Source of the DNA: Cacajao melanocephalus
Lineage: Eukaryota > Chordata > Mammalia > Primates > Pitheciidae
Assembly: GCA_963573385.1 (NCBI GenBank)
Contig: CAUYLG010013704.1
Coordinates: 30,115-94,114, forward strand
Length of the DNA stretch: 64,000 nt
Reading direction: 5' to 3'
Shown: positions 23,863 to 33,918 of the stretch, in pieces
How positions within the stretch are numbered: the first letter of the stretch is position 1
Layout of the letters: the number at the start of each line of letters is the position of its first letter
Made by a program: the position numbers and the translations under genes
The notes under the pieces: model-generated
What the model was told of the DNA's origin: nothing
Database searches by the model: none
What the model saw: the letters and a program-made list of their open reading frames with translations, nothing else

Positions 23863-25254
23863 TAAAAGTTGGTTATGTGTCAAGAAGAAAAAGCCTGACA
23901 TTTTCTATTCCTTAACTGAGTCTTCAATTTAATTTTTTAAATATTAAGATGAGACTCCAAAGGAAGCAAGAGGGGTCTCCTACTTGAAGGCTCCCTCTCT
24001 CTTTTCTTTTCCAACCTTCCCCACCTTTTCCTTTTACTGCCAATTCACAAAGTAGATTCCAGGCTCTTTATTGAGCCTACAATAGAAGTGCTTCTTTTGG
24101 GAAAATCTCTTGGCAAAAGAAAGGACTGGCAGTTAAACTCCAGTCAACACAAAGCAGCATCTATTGATAACCATCTGATTTCAGACTATGAGCATCTTCT
24201 GTTTTAGGTATCTTCTCTGACTTTAATAATCACAATGTTTTCAACAAACACATTCTATTTTTTTGGATGTTCCTTGTTTAAATTGCAAATACATGCAACT
24301 ACTGTTTGGCAAAGGGAAACAGGGTATGTTCATTCTAGTGAACAAAGGCCACCAAATCAGACTAGAAGACTGAAACTTCCAGAACGGAATCTTCCAGCAA
24401 AATGCATAAACAGAAGAAAATATAGAAAGGTTATGGTTCTTGGTTGTAAAGACATGCTTCTCATTCTGTAAAAATGTATGTCAGAGAAAACTCATTCGGT
24501 GACTAATGAAACTTCTTGCTGCAAATATCCCTTTCTCCTGCTGTGAAATCACTTAACTCATTTTTCAAGTGGGAGTAATCTGCTCTGAAGACTCTTACCC
24601 TTTTGTTAATGTGTCTTTGTGCTCTCACATTGCTTTCAAAAATGAAAATAAATGCACCCTTTTTACAGCTAATAAGCATATTTTCTATCTCTCGAAAGTT
24701 GAACAGAGCACCTCCAATCTCAACACATTTTATTTTATTTTTGTCAAGATCTGGGCATTAGTATGTTTACACTACAGTTCAGCCTCTGTTATCTTTTCAG
24801 AATGATGTTTTTAAAAATAGTAGAATCTGTTCATGCCCCTTGACCCGCAGTTTACAGAGACAAGCCCTATGGCAGAATGTTTACATTGTGTGTACTTCTC
24901 ATAATGATAATCGAGAGATGATCAACTTGGTGCCACTTCTGAATTTTTCCTGCTTGCTAACAGTATTAACTAAATACAAAGGCAGTCAACAGCACTGCCT
25001 CATATCTTTCTCATAAGCATGAGGAATATTAGTAAAGGAATTTTAAAACAGATCTACCCTTTTTTGTCAATAACTGCTCTCACATACTGGAGCGATAAAT
25101 TCATGTAAGGAAGCTGAACTAAAGAGATACGAATTTAGAAGTTTGTTGTAACAGCTTGAAATCCTTGAAGGATAAAAACATGATCAAAGTAGGTGATTAT
25201 CAGGTATCTCTTACAGAATACTTTTTTTTTCAGTTCAAGAGCATTTAGCTTATT
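23863..25254. other. Unannotated non-coding DNA
   Basis: No recognised repeat or gene. Two plus-strand frames of 78 codons (24235-24471, 24569-24805) lack recognisable motifs. Confidence 0.5.
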
Positions 25255-25261
25255 TTTATAT

Positions 25262-25556
25262 TTTTATTTCTTAGAGACAAGGTCTTGCTCTGTCACCTAG
25301 GCTGGAGTGCAGTGAAACCATCAATAGCTCACTGCAGCCTCAACTCCTGGGGTCAAGTGATCCTTTCGCCTCAGTCTCCTGAGTAGCTGGGACTATAGGC
25401 ACGTACTTCCATGCCCAGCTAATTTTTAATCCTTTTTTTTACAGATGGAGTCTTGCTATGTTACCCAGGCTGGTCTCAATTTCCCAGGTTCCTGGGATCC
25501 TCCTGTCTTGGCCCCCACAAATGTTGGGATTACAGTCATGAGCCACTGTGTCTGGC
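25262..25556 (-). mobile_element. Alu SINE (AluJ-like), antisense
   Basis: Reverse-complement Alu from ttagagacaaggtcttgctc to gattacagtcatgagccact. T-rich flanks on both sides (ttatttttatat and ttatttttttatat) are probably the target duplication. Confidence 0.93.
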
Positions 25557-25629
25557 CACTATTATTTTTTTATATGTAAGGATTTTTTTTTAAATTTATT
25601 TTAATTGGCAAAACTGTATATATTTATAT

Positions 25630-25752
25630 AATGGTATCTGGTGGATGTGAACCAGGGATGCTGTTAAATACCTTACAATGCACAGGACAACTCCAACAAA
25701 GCAAAGATTTACGCAGCCCCAAATATCAGTAGTGCTGAGGATAGCAAACCTG
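25630..25752 (+). mobile_element. hAT-type MER fragment, 5' truncated
   Basis: The blocks gaaccagggatgctgttaaa, tacaatgcacaggacaactc and tagtgctgaggatagcaaac match a common ~200-bp hAT MITE family. The first ~80 bp are missing. It is the same family as the pair at 41817-42296, in the opposite orientation. Confidence 0.75.
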
Positions 25753-26277
25753 ACTACGGATTAGGTAGATGTGGCTCAGAAACTGAAACATTGAGCTGGT
25801 CTTTCCCTCAATGCATGCAATGATTTGCTTCAACCAACGACTTTTCCATGACATTCAACAGAAGGACTGTGTTGGACACAGGGAGGTCCTCCAGCAGATG
25901 GCTCAGTGGACCATGCATAGTGCTAGCACTGCTTTAAAGTCAGTCTTGTTCCCTGAGCAGGTGCTCCGAGAAAAAGCCCTCTCTTTGAAGATGCATCTCT
26001 AGGAAAATGACTGGTGCACTGCTCTTCAAGGAAGTCCATGCTTTCAACATGTCTGTGGATGGGATTGGATAGAATGTATGCACAGCTCATAAATGGGTCT
26101 TTAATAACTACATGCATAATTGAAAAAGAATCATGTTCAGAGTCATAGGATGCAAGTTTAAAAATTCAATTTACTTGACACTTCATTGTTTCCCCAAGAA
26201 TATTCTAGATATTGGAAATTTTATAATATAGCTAAAGCTCCTTCCAACTGGATTTCGAAAGATAGGCTTTTCCCTTC
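25753..26277. other. Unannotated non-coding DNA
   Basis: No recognised feature. The overlapping frames at 25811-26002 and 25923-26117 have no motif. Confidence 0.5.
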
Positions 26278-26333
26278 CTTTCTCTCTCTCTCTCCTTTGT
26301 TTCCAGACAGGAGTTTGCTCTATTGCCCAGGCA
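26278..26333 (-). mobile_element. CT tract plus Alu stub
   Basis: A short CT microsatellite (26278-26293) is followed by about 36 bp like the start of an antisense Alu (gacaggagtttgctctattg then cccaggc). If real, it is a severely truncated Alu remnant; the match is too short to be sure. Confidence 0.4.
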
Positions 26334-26339
26334 ATAGTA

Positions 26340-26690
26340 AACTATATGTGCTATATACATATAAAAACCAGAAGGTATTTTAAATATTTATTTTATTTAA
26401 ATAGGTTTTCTTTACCTTTTCATAGTTCAAATTCTATAATTTTTAGTAATAGTGATACTCTATATCATATATATGTATGTGTAGTGTACTGTATGGTAAA
26501 TATACTATATATTTTATATATATTATACAGCATTATATCATATATACTGTATATGCATATTGTTTATATAGTATATAATTGTACAGATATATGTTTCTAT
26601 ATATATCTATGTCTAGCTAATACTATACATACTATATATAGTAAACTGCATCATATATATGTATGTGTGTATACATTTATACTGGTACAG
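26340..26690. repeat. AT-rich low-complexity region
   Basis: Dense TATA, ATATGT and TACTATA units without a fixed period. The 130-codon plus-strand frame 26346-26738 (tyrosine/isoleucine-rich) is a product of this composition and not a gene. Confidence 0.85.
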
Positions 26691-27605
26691 TTCCTTCATC
26701 AGATATTTAATTTGCCTATCTTCCTTCCCAGTTTGTGAATTCTCTTTACATTCCCTTAGCAATGTCTTTCATGTAGCATAAGGATTTTTTTAAGTTTTGA
26801 TGTAGTCCGGTGTAATTGGTTCCTTTAAAGATCAAGCTTCTTGTCTTAAATAAGAAATATTTGCCTAAATCTAAGGTCACAAAACTTTTCTTGCATTTTT
26901 TCTTCTGGAAGTTTTAGAATTTTATGCTTTACATCTAGGCATACGATTCACTTTTGAGTTTTTTTTTCGTACATATTGGGAGTTACAGATCAAAGCTTTT
27001 TGCTTACTTTTCTTATCTTTTGTATATGGATATTCAATGTTTCCAACACCATTTCTTGAAAACAAAATTATTCCTGCATAGAATTATCTTTGAGTCTCTT
27101 TGAAAAATTCAATGTCCATATATGTATCGTTCTAGGTGGAGTCTCTAGTCTATGACATTGATCAGTTTTTCTATCTTTATGTCAGTGACACCCTGTTTCA
27201 ATTAGTATAGCTCTATACCAAGTCTTGAGATCAGGTAGCAGGAATCCTCCAAGTATGTTCTACTGCTACAAAAGTGTTTTGGTTATTGTAGGTTCTTTGT
27301 ATTTTCATTGAAATTTTAAATTTATCTTGTTAATTTACATATTTTCTAAAAGTCTACTGTTATTTCATTTGGGACTGCAAAGAATCTGCAGATTAATTTG
27401 TACAAAATAAATATCTTAACAATATTGTATTTTCTCACAAGGGTGCTGTGTTTGTGAACACATTCTGTTTCTTCATTTGCTTAAGCCTTCATCAGTGTCC
27501 CTCAGTGACATAGTGTAGATTTCAGTGCACAGACTTTGTCAGATTTACTACTCTATAGTTGATATATTCATCGACCAAAGTACATTTTTGTGATGGATTG
27601 GAAAT
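26691..27605 (-). mobile_element. L1M LINE-1, antisense, ORF2 region
   Basis: In order, the plus strand shows reverse complements of old L1 ORF2 sequence: tttgcctaaatctaaggtca, gttttagaattttatgcttt, caatgtttccaacaccattt, gacattgatcagtttttcta, agtatagctctataccaagt and ctgcagattaatttgtacaa. This lies in the reverse-transcriptase-to-C-terminal part of ORF2. No open frame survives. The 3' end is absent, so the copy is a fragment of an ancient insertion. Confidence 0.8.
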
Positions 27606-28139
27606 AAATAAATAAAAATAACAAAAGACCTAATTATCTATGACAGATTATTGAAAAGTGTCATGCTTTGAGATTCTCTTGAGAAATCTGAACATTCTGA
27701 AAGTCTCCCATTTCTACAATATTAACATTCTGATTACATCTTAGTTTGCTCTTCCATTATTCAATGGAAATTTGATAAAGTTTAATTCCCACTTTGCTGA
27801 GATAGTATACAGGATTTATGACTGTGTGCAAGAAATTAGTCTGTATCTTTCATGTCTACCAAATTCAAGTTAATTACTAGTAATGCTTACTAGATAATGA
27901 AAGTTTTTTTAGTAGACTTGCATTAAGATCTATTCAACTAAATTTTGAAAACATTCCAAGCAGAGGCAAATATTTTAAATAATCAATATAAAACCCTAGT
28001 TTGCACTAATAGAAAATATATATTTTTGAGTACACCAAAAACTTTTAATTTTGAACATAAAATCTACCATTATTATTTCCTAGTGTATCTAGACTTTAAA
28101 GGTAAATTCACTGATATAGGACTGACTGATAGATAAATA
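27606..28139. other. Unannotated AT-rich DNA
   Basis: No recognised feature apart from an AAAT-rich patch at 27603-27620. Confidence 0.5.
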
Positions 28140-28322
28140 ATCACAAGGGTATTATTTACTGAATAACTATAGTATACAAAGAAGTTTGCTAGGCCAATTG
28201 CATACATCATGTCTTATTTCTTATTTATTTCCCCCAGTAACTCTGCAAGGTAGCTAGTGTTATTGCCATATTGTAGATTGATTGCATAGCTAGTGTTATT
28301 GCCATATTGTAGATTGATTGCA
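28140..28322 (-). mobile_element. MIR SINE remnant, antisense, with internal duplication
   Basis: The order ttactgaataactatagtat, ctaggccaattgcatacatc, taactctgcaaggtagctag, ttgccatattgtagattga resembles an antisense MIR (gtgcctactatgtgcca ... ccattttacagatga). A 36-bp perfect tandem duplication lies inside its end (28251-28322). Confidence 0.5.
28251..28322 (+). repeat. Perfect tandem duplication, 2 x 36 bp
   Basis: The 36-bp unit beginning tagctagtgttattgccata occupies 28251-28286 and is repeated without a mismatch at 28287-28322. No further copies. The lack of any difference indicates a recent event. Confidence 0.98.
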
Positions 28323-29086
28323 GACATACTCATCAACAGCTGGCACTAAATCCATCATCAATCTTTAAGTTGATGAGCGTACATAACCTCATGCATATAT
28401 AAACAAGAGCATTTTCATGAAAAAAAAATTAAATACCTAAATTTAAAACAAAGCAATAGCTTTAGTAATTTGTATTTTAAACACTCAAGTTTATGTCTAA
28501 AATGGCTTTTAATCATGCATTTTCAAAGATCAAACACTCTCAAAAACACCAAAATAGCCAAACATACATTTCCCAAGGAATGCTCAAATATTGATTGAAA
28601 ACTGTAAAGAAACCTGTGAAAAAACAAGGGTATGACTCAGTGCTTCAGAGAGAAATGTTAATGAAAATATCTTTTCATGCACAATGCTAGCAGTAACATA
28701 AATCCTAATTAAAACCCAAGTTACATGGGCTGTGGTGTCAGATGATGATTAACTGTCTGAAATTTCTTTGAAGTTTGAGTTGTTAGAAATGAGATTGCTA
28801 ATTTAATTTATTTTAATGCCTGTGAAATAAAGTTGTGATTCTCTGAACTGCTCTTAAGAGAATACAGTGTTAATAAAATATTTGCATTATCTCTATAAAT
28901 TCATGTTCCACCCACTCATTTCTGTTGATATTAGAATAAATCAGAAGTCTACATCTAGCAGTAACAGAGTAGATCATTCAAACCAACCTTCTTATTGAAA
29001 ATGTATTGTAATATGTGTGATTTTTTAAAAAGTCTCTTAAAACCATTTTGGTGCTAAAATCATATTTAAGATTACAGCTTCAAAAT
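28323..29086. other. Unannotated AT-rich DNA
   Basis: No recognised repeat or gene. Confidence 0.5.
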
Positions 29087-29094
29087 TGATGATC

Positions 29095-29328
29095 ACAGCC
29101 TGAGCAACATAGTGAAACCTTGTCTCTACAAAAATTTTTTTTAAAAATTAACCAGGCATGGTGGCACACACGTATAGTCCCAGTTTCTGAAGAGGGTGAG
29201 GTAGGAGGAAGTCTTCAGCCCAGGAGTTCAAGGCTGCAGTGAACCATGATTGTGCCACTGCACTCCAGCCTGGGTGACAGAGTAAGACCCTGTCTCAAAA
29301 CAAAAAACAAAGAAACAAACAAAAAAAC
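29095..29328 (+). mobile_element. 5'-truncated Alu (AluJ-like), sense, with TSD
   Basis: Begins mid left monomer (cagcctgagcaacatagtga) and runs to a normal end with a C/A-interrupted tail. The 8-bp repeat attgatga at 29087-29094 and 29329-29336 brackets it exactly, so truncation happened at insertion and not by later deletion. Confidence 0.92.
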
Positions 29329-29336
29329 ATTGATGA

Positions 29337-29649
29337 CCAAATGATGATCCAGCCACAAAGCAGACTTTGCCCTAGTGCACAGTTCCAAATAAGAAGAAAC
29401 TGTAAGGGTTTTTGGCAGCATCACCATGTAATGGGGCAACTCTCAGACCCTAGTCACGCCTGAAGCTGTGCAATCTAATATACTTGCCTCTAACAGCTTC
29501 CTACCTCCATGAGTTTCACCCTCAAGGCAAACAGGAAACAAAAATAAATACAGTCTTGCTAGTACTTGCAGTCTACCTTCATAGCATCTATGAGCAATTC
29601 AGGGAAGAGTATGGCCCCATGACTGAAAGAACCTAGAATTTCAGTGTCC
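29337..29649. other. Unannotated non-coding DNA
   Basis: No recognised feature. Confidence 0.5.
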
Positions 29650-30067
29650 ATGGATTATCTGCTTTGGAGAAAAATGCCACTAATCCATTTGTAAATATAA
29701 TTGCCAGTTCACAAAGATTGCCAAGCCCGTGAAGAAAGAAACAATAAGTCACCAGCAAGAGCCAGCAGAAATCCCAAAGGACTTAAGATTATGCAATGAA
29801 CAGATATATATGATAATCATTTTTTGAAGGATGTTCAAAAAGCTTGGGAAAAAAAGTTGGAAAATATCTGCAGGGAATAAGAAAGTATTAAAAATGAAAA
29901 AATAAAGATCAAACTTAGATCAGAGAAATAAAATAAACAAAATGAGAAAACAAATGCATCCACCTAAGGGCAGATTAAACAAAGCTGAAGAGAAAATGTA
30001 TAAACTTCAGAAGATGTGAGAAGAAATGATCCAGAGAGTATCATGGAAAGATGAAAAGAGCTGGGAA

Positions 30068-30360
30068 ACCGGGTGCAGTGGCCAGCACCTGTAATCCCAA
30101 GTATTCAAAAGACTGGGGTGGAAGAATTGCTTGAGGCTATGAATTAGAGAATAGCCTGGGCAACACAGCAAGACCTAGTCTCTAAAAAAACTTTAAAATA
30201 TAAAATATTGCCAGGTATGGTGGCATGTGCCTATACTCCCAGCTACTCAGGAGGCTGAGGCAGGAGAATCACATGAGCCCAAGAGATCAAAGCTACAGTG
30301 AGCTATGATTGTGCCACTGCTTTCCAGCCCAGGCAACAGAGGGAGATGTCATATATAAAG
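30068..30360 (+). mobile_element. Alu SINE (AluJ-like), sense
   Basis: Starts ccgggtgcagtggccagcac, has a TTTAAAATATAAAATATT linker and ends ctttccagcccaggcaacag with a decayed tail. Nested in the older L1M segment. Confidence 0.93.
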
Positions 30361-31430
30361 AATATAAAATAGATAGTTAGAAATAAGGAAAACAGTATGA
30401 GAATATCTAATATATGCATAATTATAATACTTAGTCGATGAAGATATTAGTCAATGAGACCAACAAGCAAAAGAGATAAAGAAATACAAGGGCTATTGAA
30501 AAAAACAGAAATACAAAATTGAGACTTTAATATAACTAGGAAGAATACATTCCAGAAAATATAAAATTGAGAACTTCAAAAATGTGTAAACTGTAAGAAG
30601 GAAATAAAATTAATCCTTGAAATGTAGTGAAAATACATATCAAACTTAAGGATTTGATGCATTGGTTTAACCATGCATTAGATACAGTAGAAAAGAGAAT
30701 TAGTGAAATAGATTACAGGTCTTGAGAAAAAATAATCCAGAATGTAGCTTGAAAATAAAATTAAATTTTAAAAATACAAAAAAAAAAAAAAGACTAAAAA
30801 AAGGAGCCAAAGGGAGAAAATCTAAATTATGTGCAAACAGAGTGAAAACAGGAGAAATAGCACCAATATTTGAAGAGATAATGACTATTTTCAGAATGGA
30901 AGAAAACATCATTGCAAATTTCAAGGTGATCAAGGAATTCTGATCAGATTAATAAACCTCTAATGGTAGCACAGTGAAATGGCAGAAACTCAAAGAAAAA
31001 CTTAAAGGTATCAGGAGGATATAGACAAACTATCTGTAGAAAATGCATTATTTTTAAAGGAGTAACATTTAAACTGACAGCTAAATTCTTCATAGCAATA
31101 ATGGAATCCAAAGAATAGGAGAATGATTTCTCAGATGGCTGAAAGAAGTAATTGCAAATTAAAATTCAATGAGAATATTGTTCAAGAAGAGGATGTCATA
31201 AAGACACATTTAGCCATGCAAACTGATAGTTTCCAACAGCTTGCCACCTCTGAAAATATATTTTAGATCACTGATAGTTTTCTCAAGAGAATAATCACAG
31301 ATAAAAGTAGGAGGTAAAAAAAGGAATGAAATACAAATAAAGTAGGGTAACTGTCAGAAAATCAAAATTAATATTGAAATAATAAAATAAGCAATCATAT
31401 CTGAAAAAGATTCCTAAAAAACAGAAAACA

Positions 31431-31720
31431 GGCCAGGTGCAGTGGCTCATGCCTGTAATCCCAGCACTTTGGGAGGTCAAGGTGGGCAGGTCACAAGGTC
31501 AGGAGATCGAGATCATCCCGGCCAATATGGTGAAACCCTGTCTCTACTAAAATACACACAAAAAATTAGCCAGGCGTGGTGGCGTGCGCCTGCAGTTCCA
31601 GATACTCAGGAGGCTGAGGCAGGGGAATCATTTGAACCTGGGCGGTGGAGGATGTCATGAGCTGAGATTGTGCCACTGCACTACAGCATGGGTGACAGAG
31701 CAACAGTCCATCTAAAACAA

Positions 31721-31721
<1 letters not shown>
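31431..31721 (+). mobile_element. AluSc/Y-like SINE, sense
   Basis: Starts ggccaggtgcagtggctcat; ggtcaggagatcgagatcat in the left arm is typical of the Sc/Y branch, making it probably the youngest Alu here. The A tail has been replaced by a CA microsatellite starting at 31722. Nested in the L1M segment. Confidence 0.93.

Positions 31722-31757
<36 letters not shown>
31722..31757. repeat. (CA)n microsatellite at Alu tail
   Basis: About 17 CA units directly after the Alu body (aaaacaagcgcacaca...), in the position of its poly-A tail. Confidence 0.96.
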
Positions 31758-31760
<3 letters not shown>

Positions 31761-31972
31761 CATTGAAAGGTACTAACAGCAAGTAAGTTAGGTCAGAAAC
31801 ATGGAGCTAAAATACACTGATTACTGAGTATTTTCAGGGAAGTGGAAAATGTATTAATTAAAATTAGTGATTATATTAAGGATCCATGTTGTAATTTCTA
31901 GGGTTATTTATTAAACCAGTACAGTCTTTTAACATCTAGTGCCGTGGGAGAAGTGGGAGTAAAAGGGAATGA

Positions 31973-32290
31973 AATAATTTTATTTGTTTATTTATTTTCT
32001 GAGACAGGATCTTGTTTTGTTGCCGAGGCTGCAATGCAGTGGTGTCATGATAGGTCACTGCAGCCTCGAACTCATGGGCTCAAACTCTTCTGTCAGCTCA
32101 ACCTCCTGAGCACCTATGACTACAGGTGCACACCACCACACCTGTCTAATTTTTTTTTATGTCTTATAGAGACGAAGTCTTCCTATGTTGCTGAGGCTGC
32201 TCTTGAACTCCTGGAGGATTCTCAAGTGATGCTCTTGCCTTGGCCTCCCGAAGTGCTAGGATTACAGGTGTGAGCCACTGTTCCTAGCCT
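31973..32290 (-). mobile_element. Alu SINE (AluJ-like), antisense
   Basis: Reverse-complement Alu from ttctgagacaggatcttgtt to gattacaggtgtgagccact. The 7-bp ggaatga occurs just before (31966-31972) and just after (32291-32297), a probable target duplication. The 109-codon plus-strand frame over it is Alu-derived. Confidence 0.93.
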
Positions 32291-33508
32291 GGAATGATTT
32301 TTTAAAAAGCTGTTCAAACAAGATATAGAAGTGAGATATTAATAGTACAATTTAGGATAGAGGTCTTAAACACAAATATATAAAAAATAAATCAGTGGAT
32401 CTGCAGCTGAAAATCAAAGATTACGAGACCCAAACAGATGCTATATAAAAAAGACTCCAAACCTTAGTCAACAGAAAGGCCTGAAGTAAACACATGGGAA
32501 CTATACAAAATTGGATTACTAACAAAACATAGGTAATGTTAATGTGAAACTAAAAAGACATTAAGGCATAAAGCACCACAAAACTTACAGAAAATCACTT
32601 TATGAGAAGAATCTCAATTTGCCACAATGCTATAAAAATTCTAGACTGTATCCACTAAAATTCATAAGCATATAAAATGCACAAAACTAAATTTTAGGAA
32701 AATATAGGAAAAAATTTTGAACATCCATAAACATCATGGGAAAATTTAACAGACCTATTTTAGTCACTGAAAGAATATGAATACTTAAACTACTACCTAT
32801 AAAACTAGAGTATGTAAACAACATACTTAAACAGTATAGCACATTGCACCAACTACTACAAAATAAACACTATCTTGGGGGTGAAAAGCACATTGGTAAG
32901 AAAAAAAGTATAAAAATATAAATAACTGGAAAAAATACATCGATTTGGAAAGTAAATAATGGTTTGTGAAAAAAATTCATGAGTGAGATAAACATTAATA
33001 ATAGAAATTACAAAATAGTTTATCTGAACAACAGCAAACGTATCATTTACCTGATTTGTGAAATGTAGCTAATTCAGTACCTGAGCAAAATTTACAGGTA
33101 TATAACATATTAGAAAAGATATTTGAAAATTAATAAAATTAGCATTTCAAGAAAATAGTAAAACAACGCGAGATTTATAAAGATAACAGCAGTAATTAAT
33201 GGAACAACAACATGTAATAAAATGAAGAGGAAAATCAAAAGTTAGTTCATCAGGAAGTGTAAGCCAAGAGATAAACCCTGATGAGTTATATTGATTAAAA
33301 CAATGGAAGACACATGTATATTCTGGGGATAAAAAAAAAGAAAAAAAAAAAACCACTGCTCTGCAGAGATATAAGAAGATAAAAGAGATCATTATTTACT
33401 TCACTATTTTCATAAATTCAAAAATTTTAAAGAAATGGAAAGACTTCTTTAAAAAAAATATAGAACAAAAGTGACTCAAAAACAAACAGAAAATCTGAAT
33501 AAACCCCC

Positions 33509-33548
33509 TATTGCACTCTAGTCTGGGTGACAGAATGAGGCCGTGAGA
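33509..33548 (+). mobile_element. Alu 3'-end stub (~40 bp), sense
   Basis: ttgcactctagtctgggtga then cagaatgagg is the last ~40 bp of an Alu right monomer. It is followed at once by the purine tract that occupies the tail position. Inserted in L1 ORF2 sequence, which resumes after the tract. Confidence 0.8.
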
Positions 33549-33655
33549 AAGGGAAGGGAAGGGAGAGGGGAGGGGAGGGAAGGGGGAAGGATGGGAGAGA
33601 GGGAGGGAGGGAGGGAGGGAGGGAAAGAAAGAAAGAAAAGAAAGACAATAAAGGA

Positions 33656-33703
<48 letters not shown>

Positions 33704-33918
33704 AAAAGAAAAAGAAAGAAAGAAAGAAAAAGAAAGAAAGAAAAGAAAGAAAAGAAAGGAGGGAGGGAGGGAAGGAAGGAAGAAGAGAAAGAGAAAGAGA
33801 GAAAGGGAGGGAGGGAAGAAGGAAGGAAGGAGGGAAGGAAGGAAGGAAGGAAGGAAGGAAGGAAGGAAGGAAGGAAGGAGGCAGGCAGGGAAGGAGGGAG
33901 CGAGGTAAGGAAGGAAGA
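33544..33918. repeat. ~370-bp GA-rich polypurine tract
   Basis: Blocks of GGGA, then GAAA, then GGGA/GAAG, then GGAA units, almost pure purine on the plus strand for ~370 bp. It encodes long spurious frames (KERKK-type on plus, SFLPSFLP-type on minus; 121-142 codons) that are not genes. Such mirror-symmetric homopurine tracts can form triplex (H-) DNA and are mutable. Confidence 0.97.

Larger units (their letters stand above)
29650..33350 (+). mobile_element. Probable 5' part of ancient L1M, sense, nested with Alus
   Basis: A-rich sense-strand sequence broken by three Alus. Short blocks recall the 5' half of old L1M/HAL1-like elements (aggatgtcataaagacacat followed by ttagccatgcaaactgat near 31190; ttgtgcaaacagagtgaaaa near 30830), and the segment runs directly into recognisable L1 ORF2 sequence after 33380. 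No open ORF1 survives. The assignment rests on weak blocks and on position. Confidence 0.4.

Noticed and set aside
26346..26738. 130-codon tyrosine/isoleucine-rich frame suggesting a membrane protein
   Set aside because: Caused by TATA-type low-complexity DNA; no initiation or family evidence.
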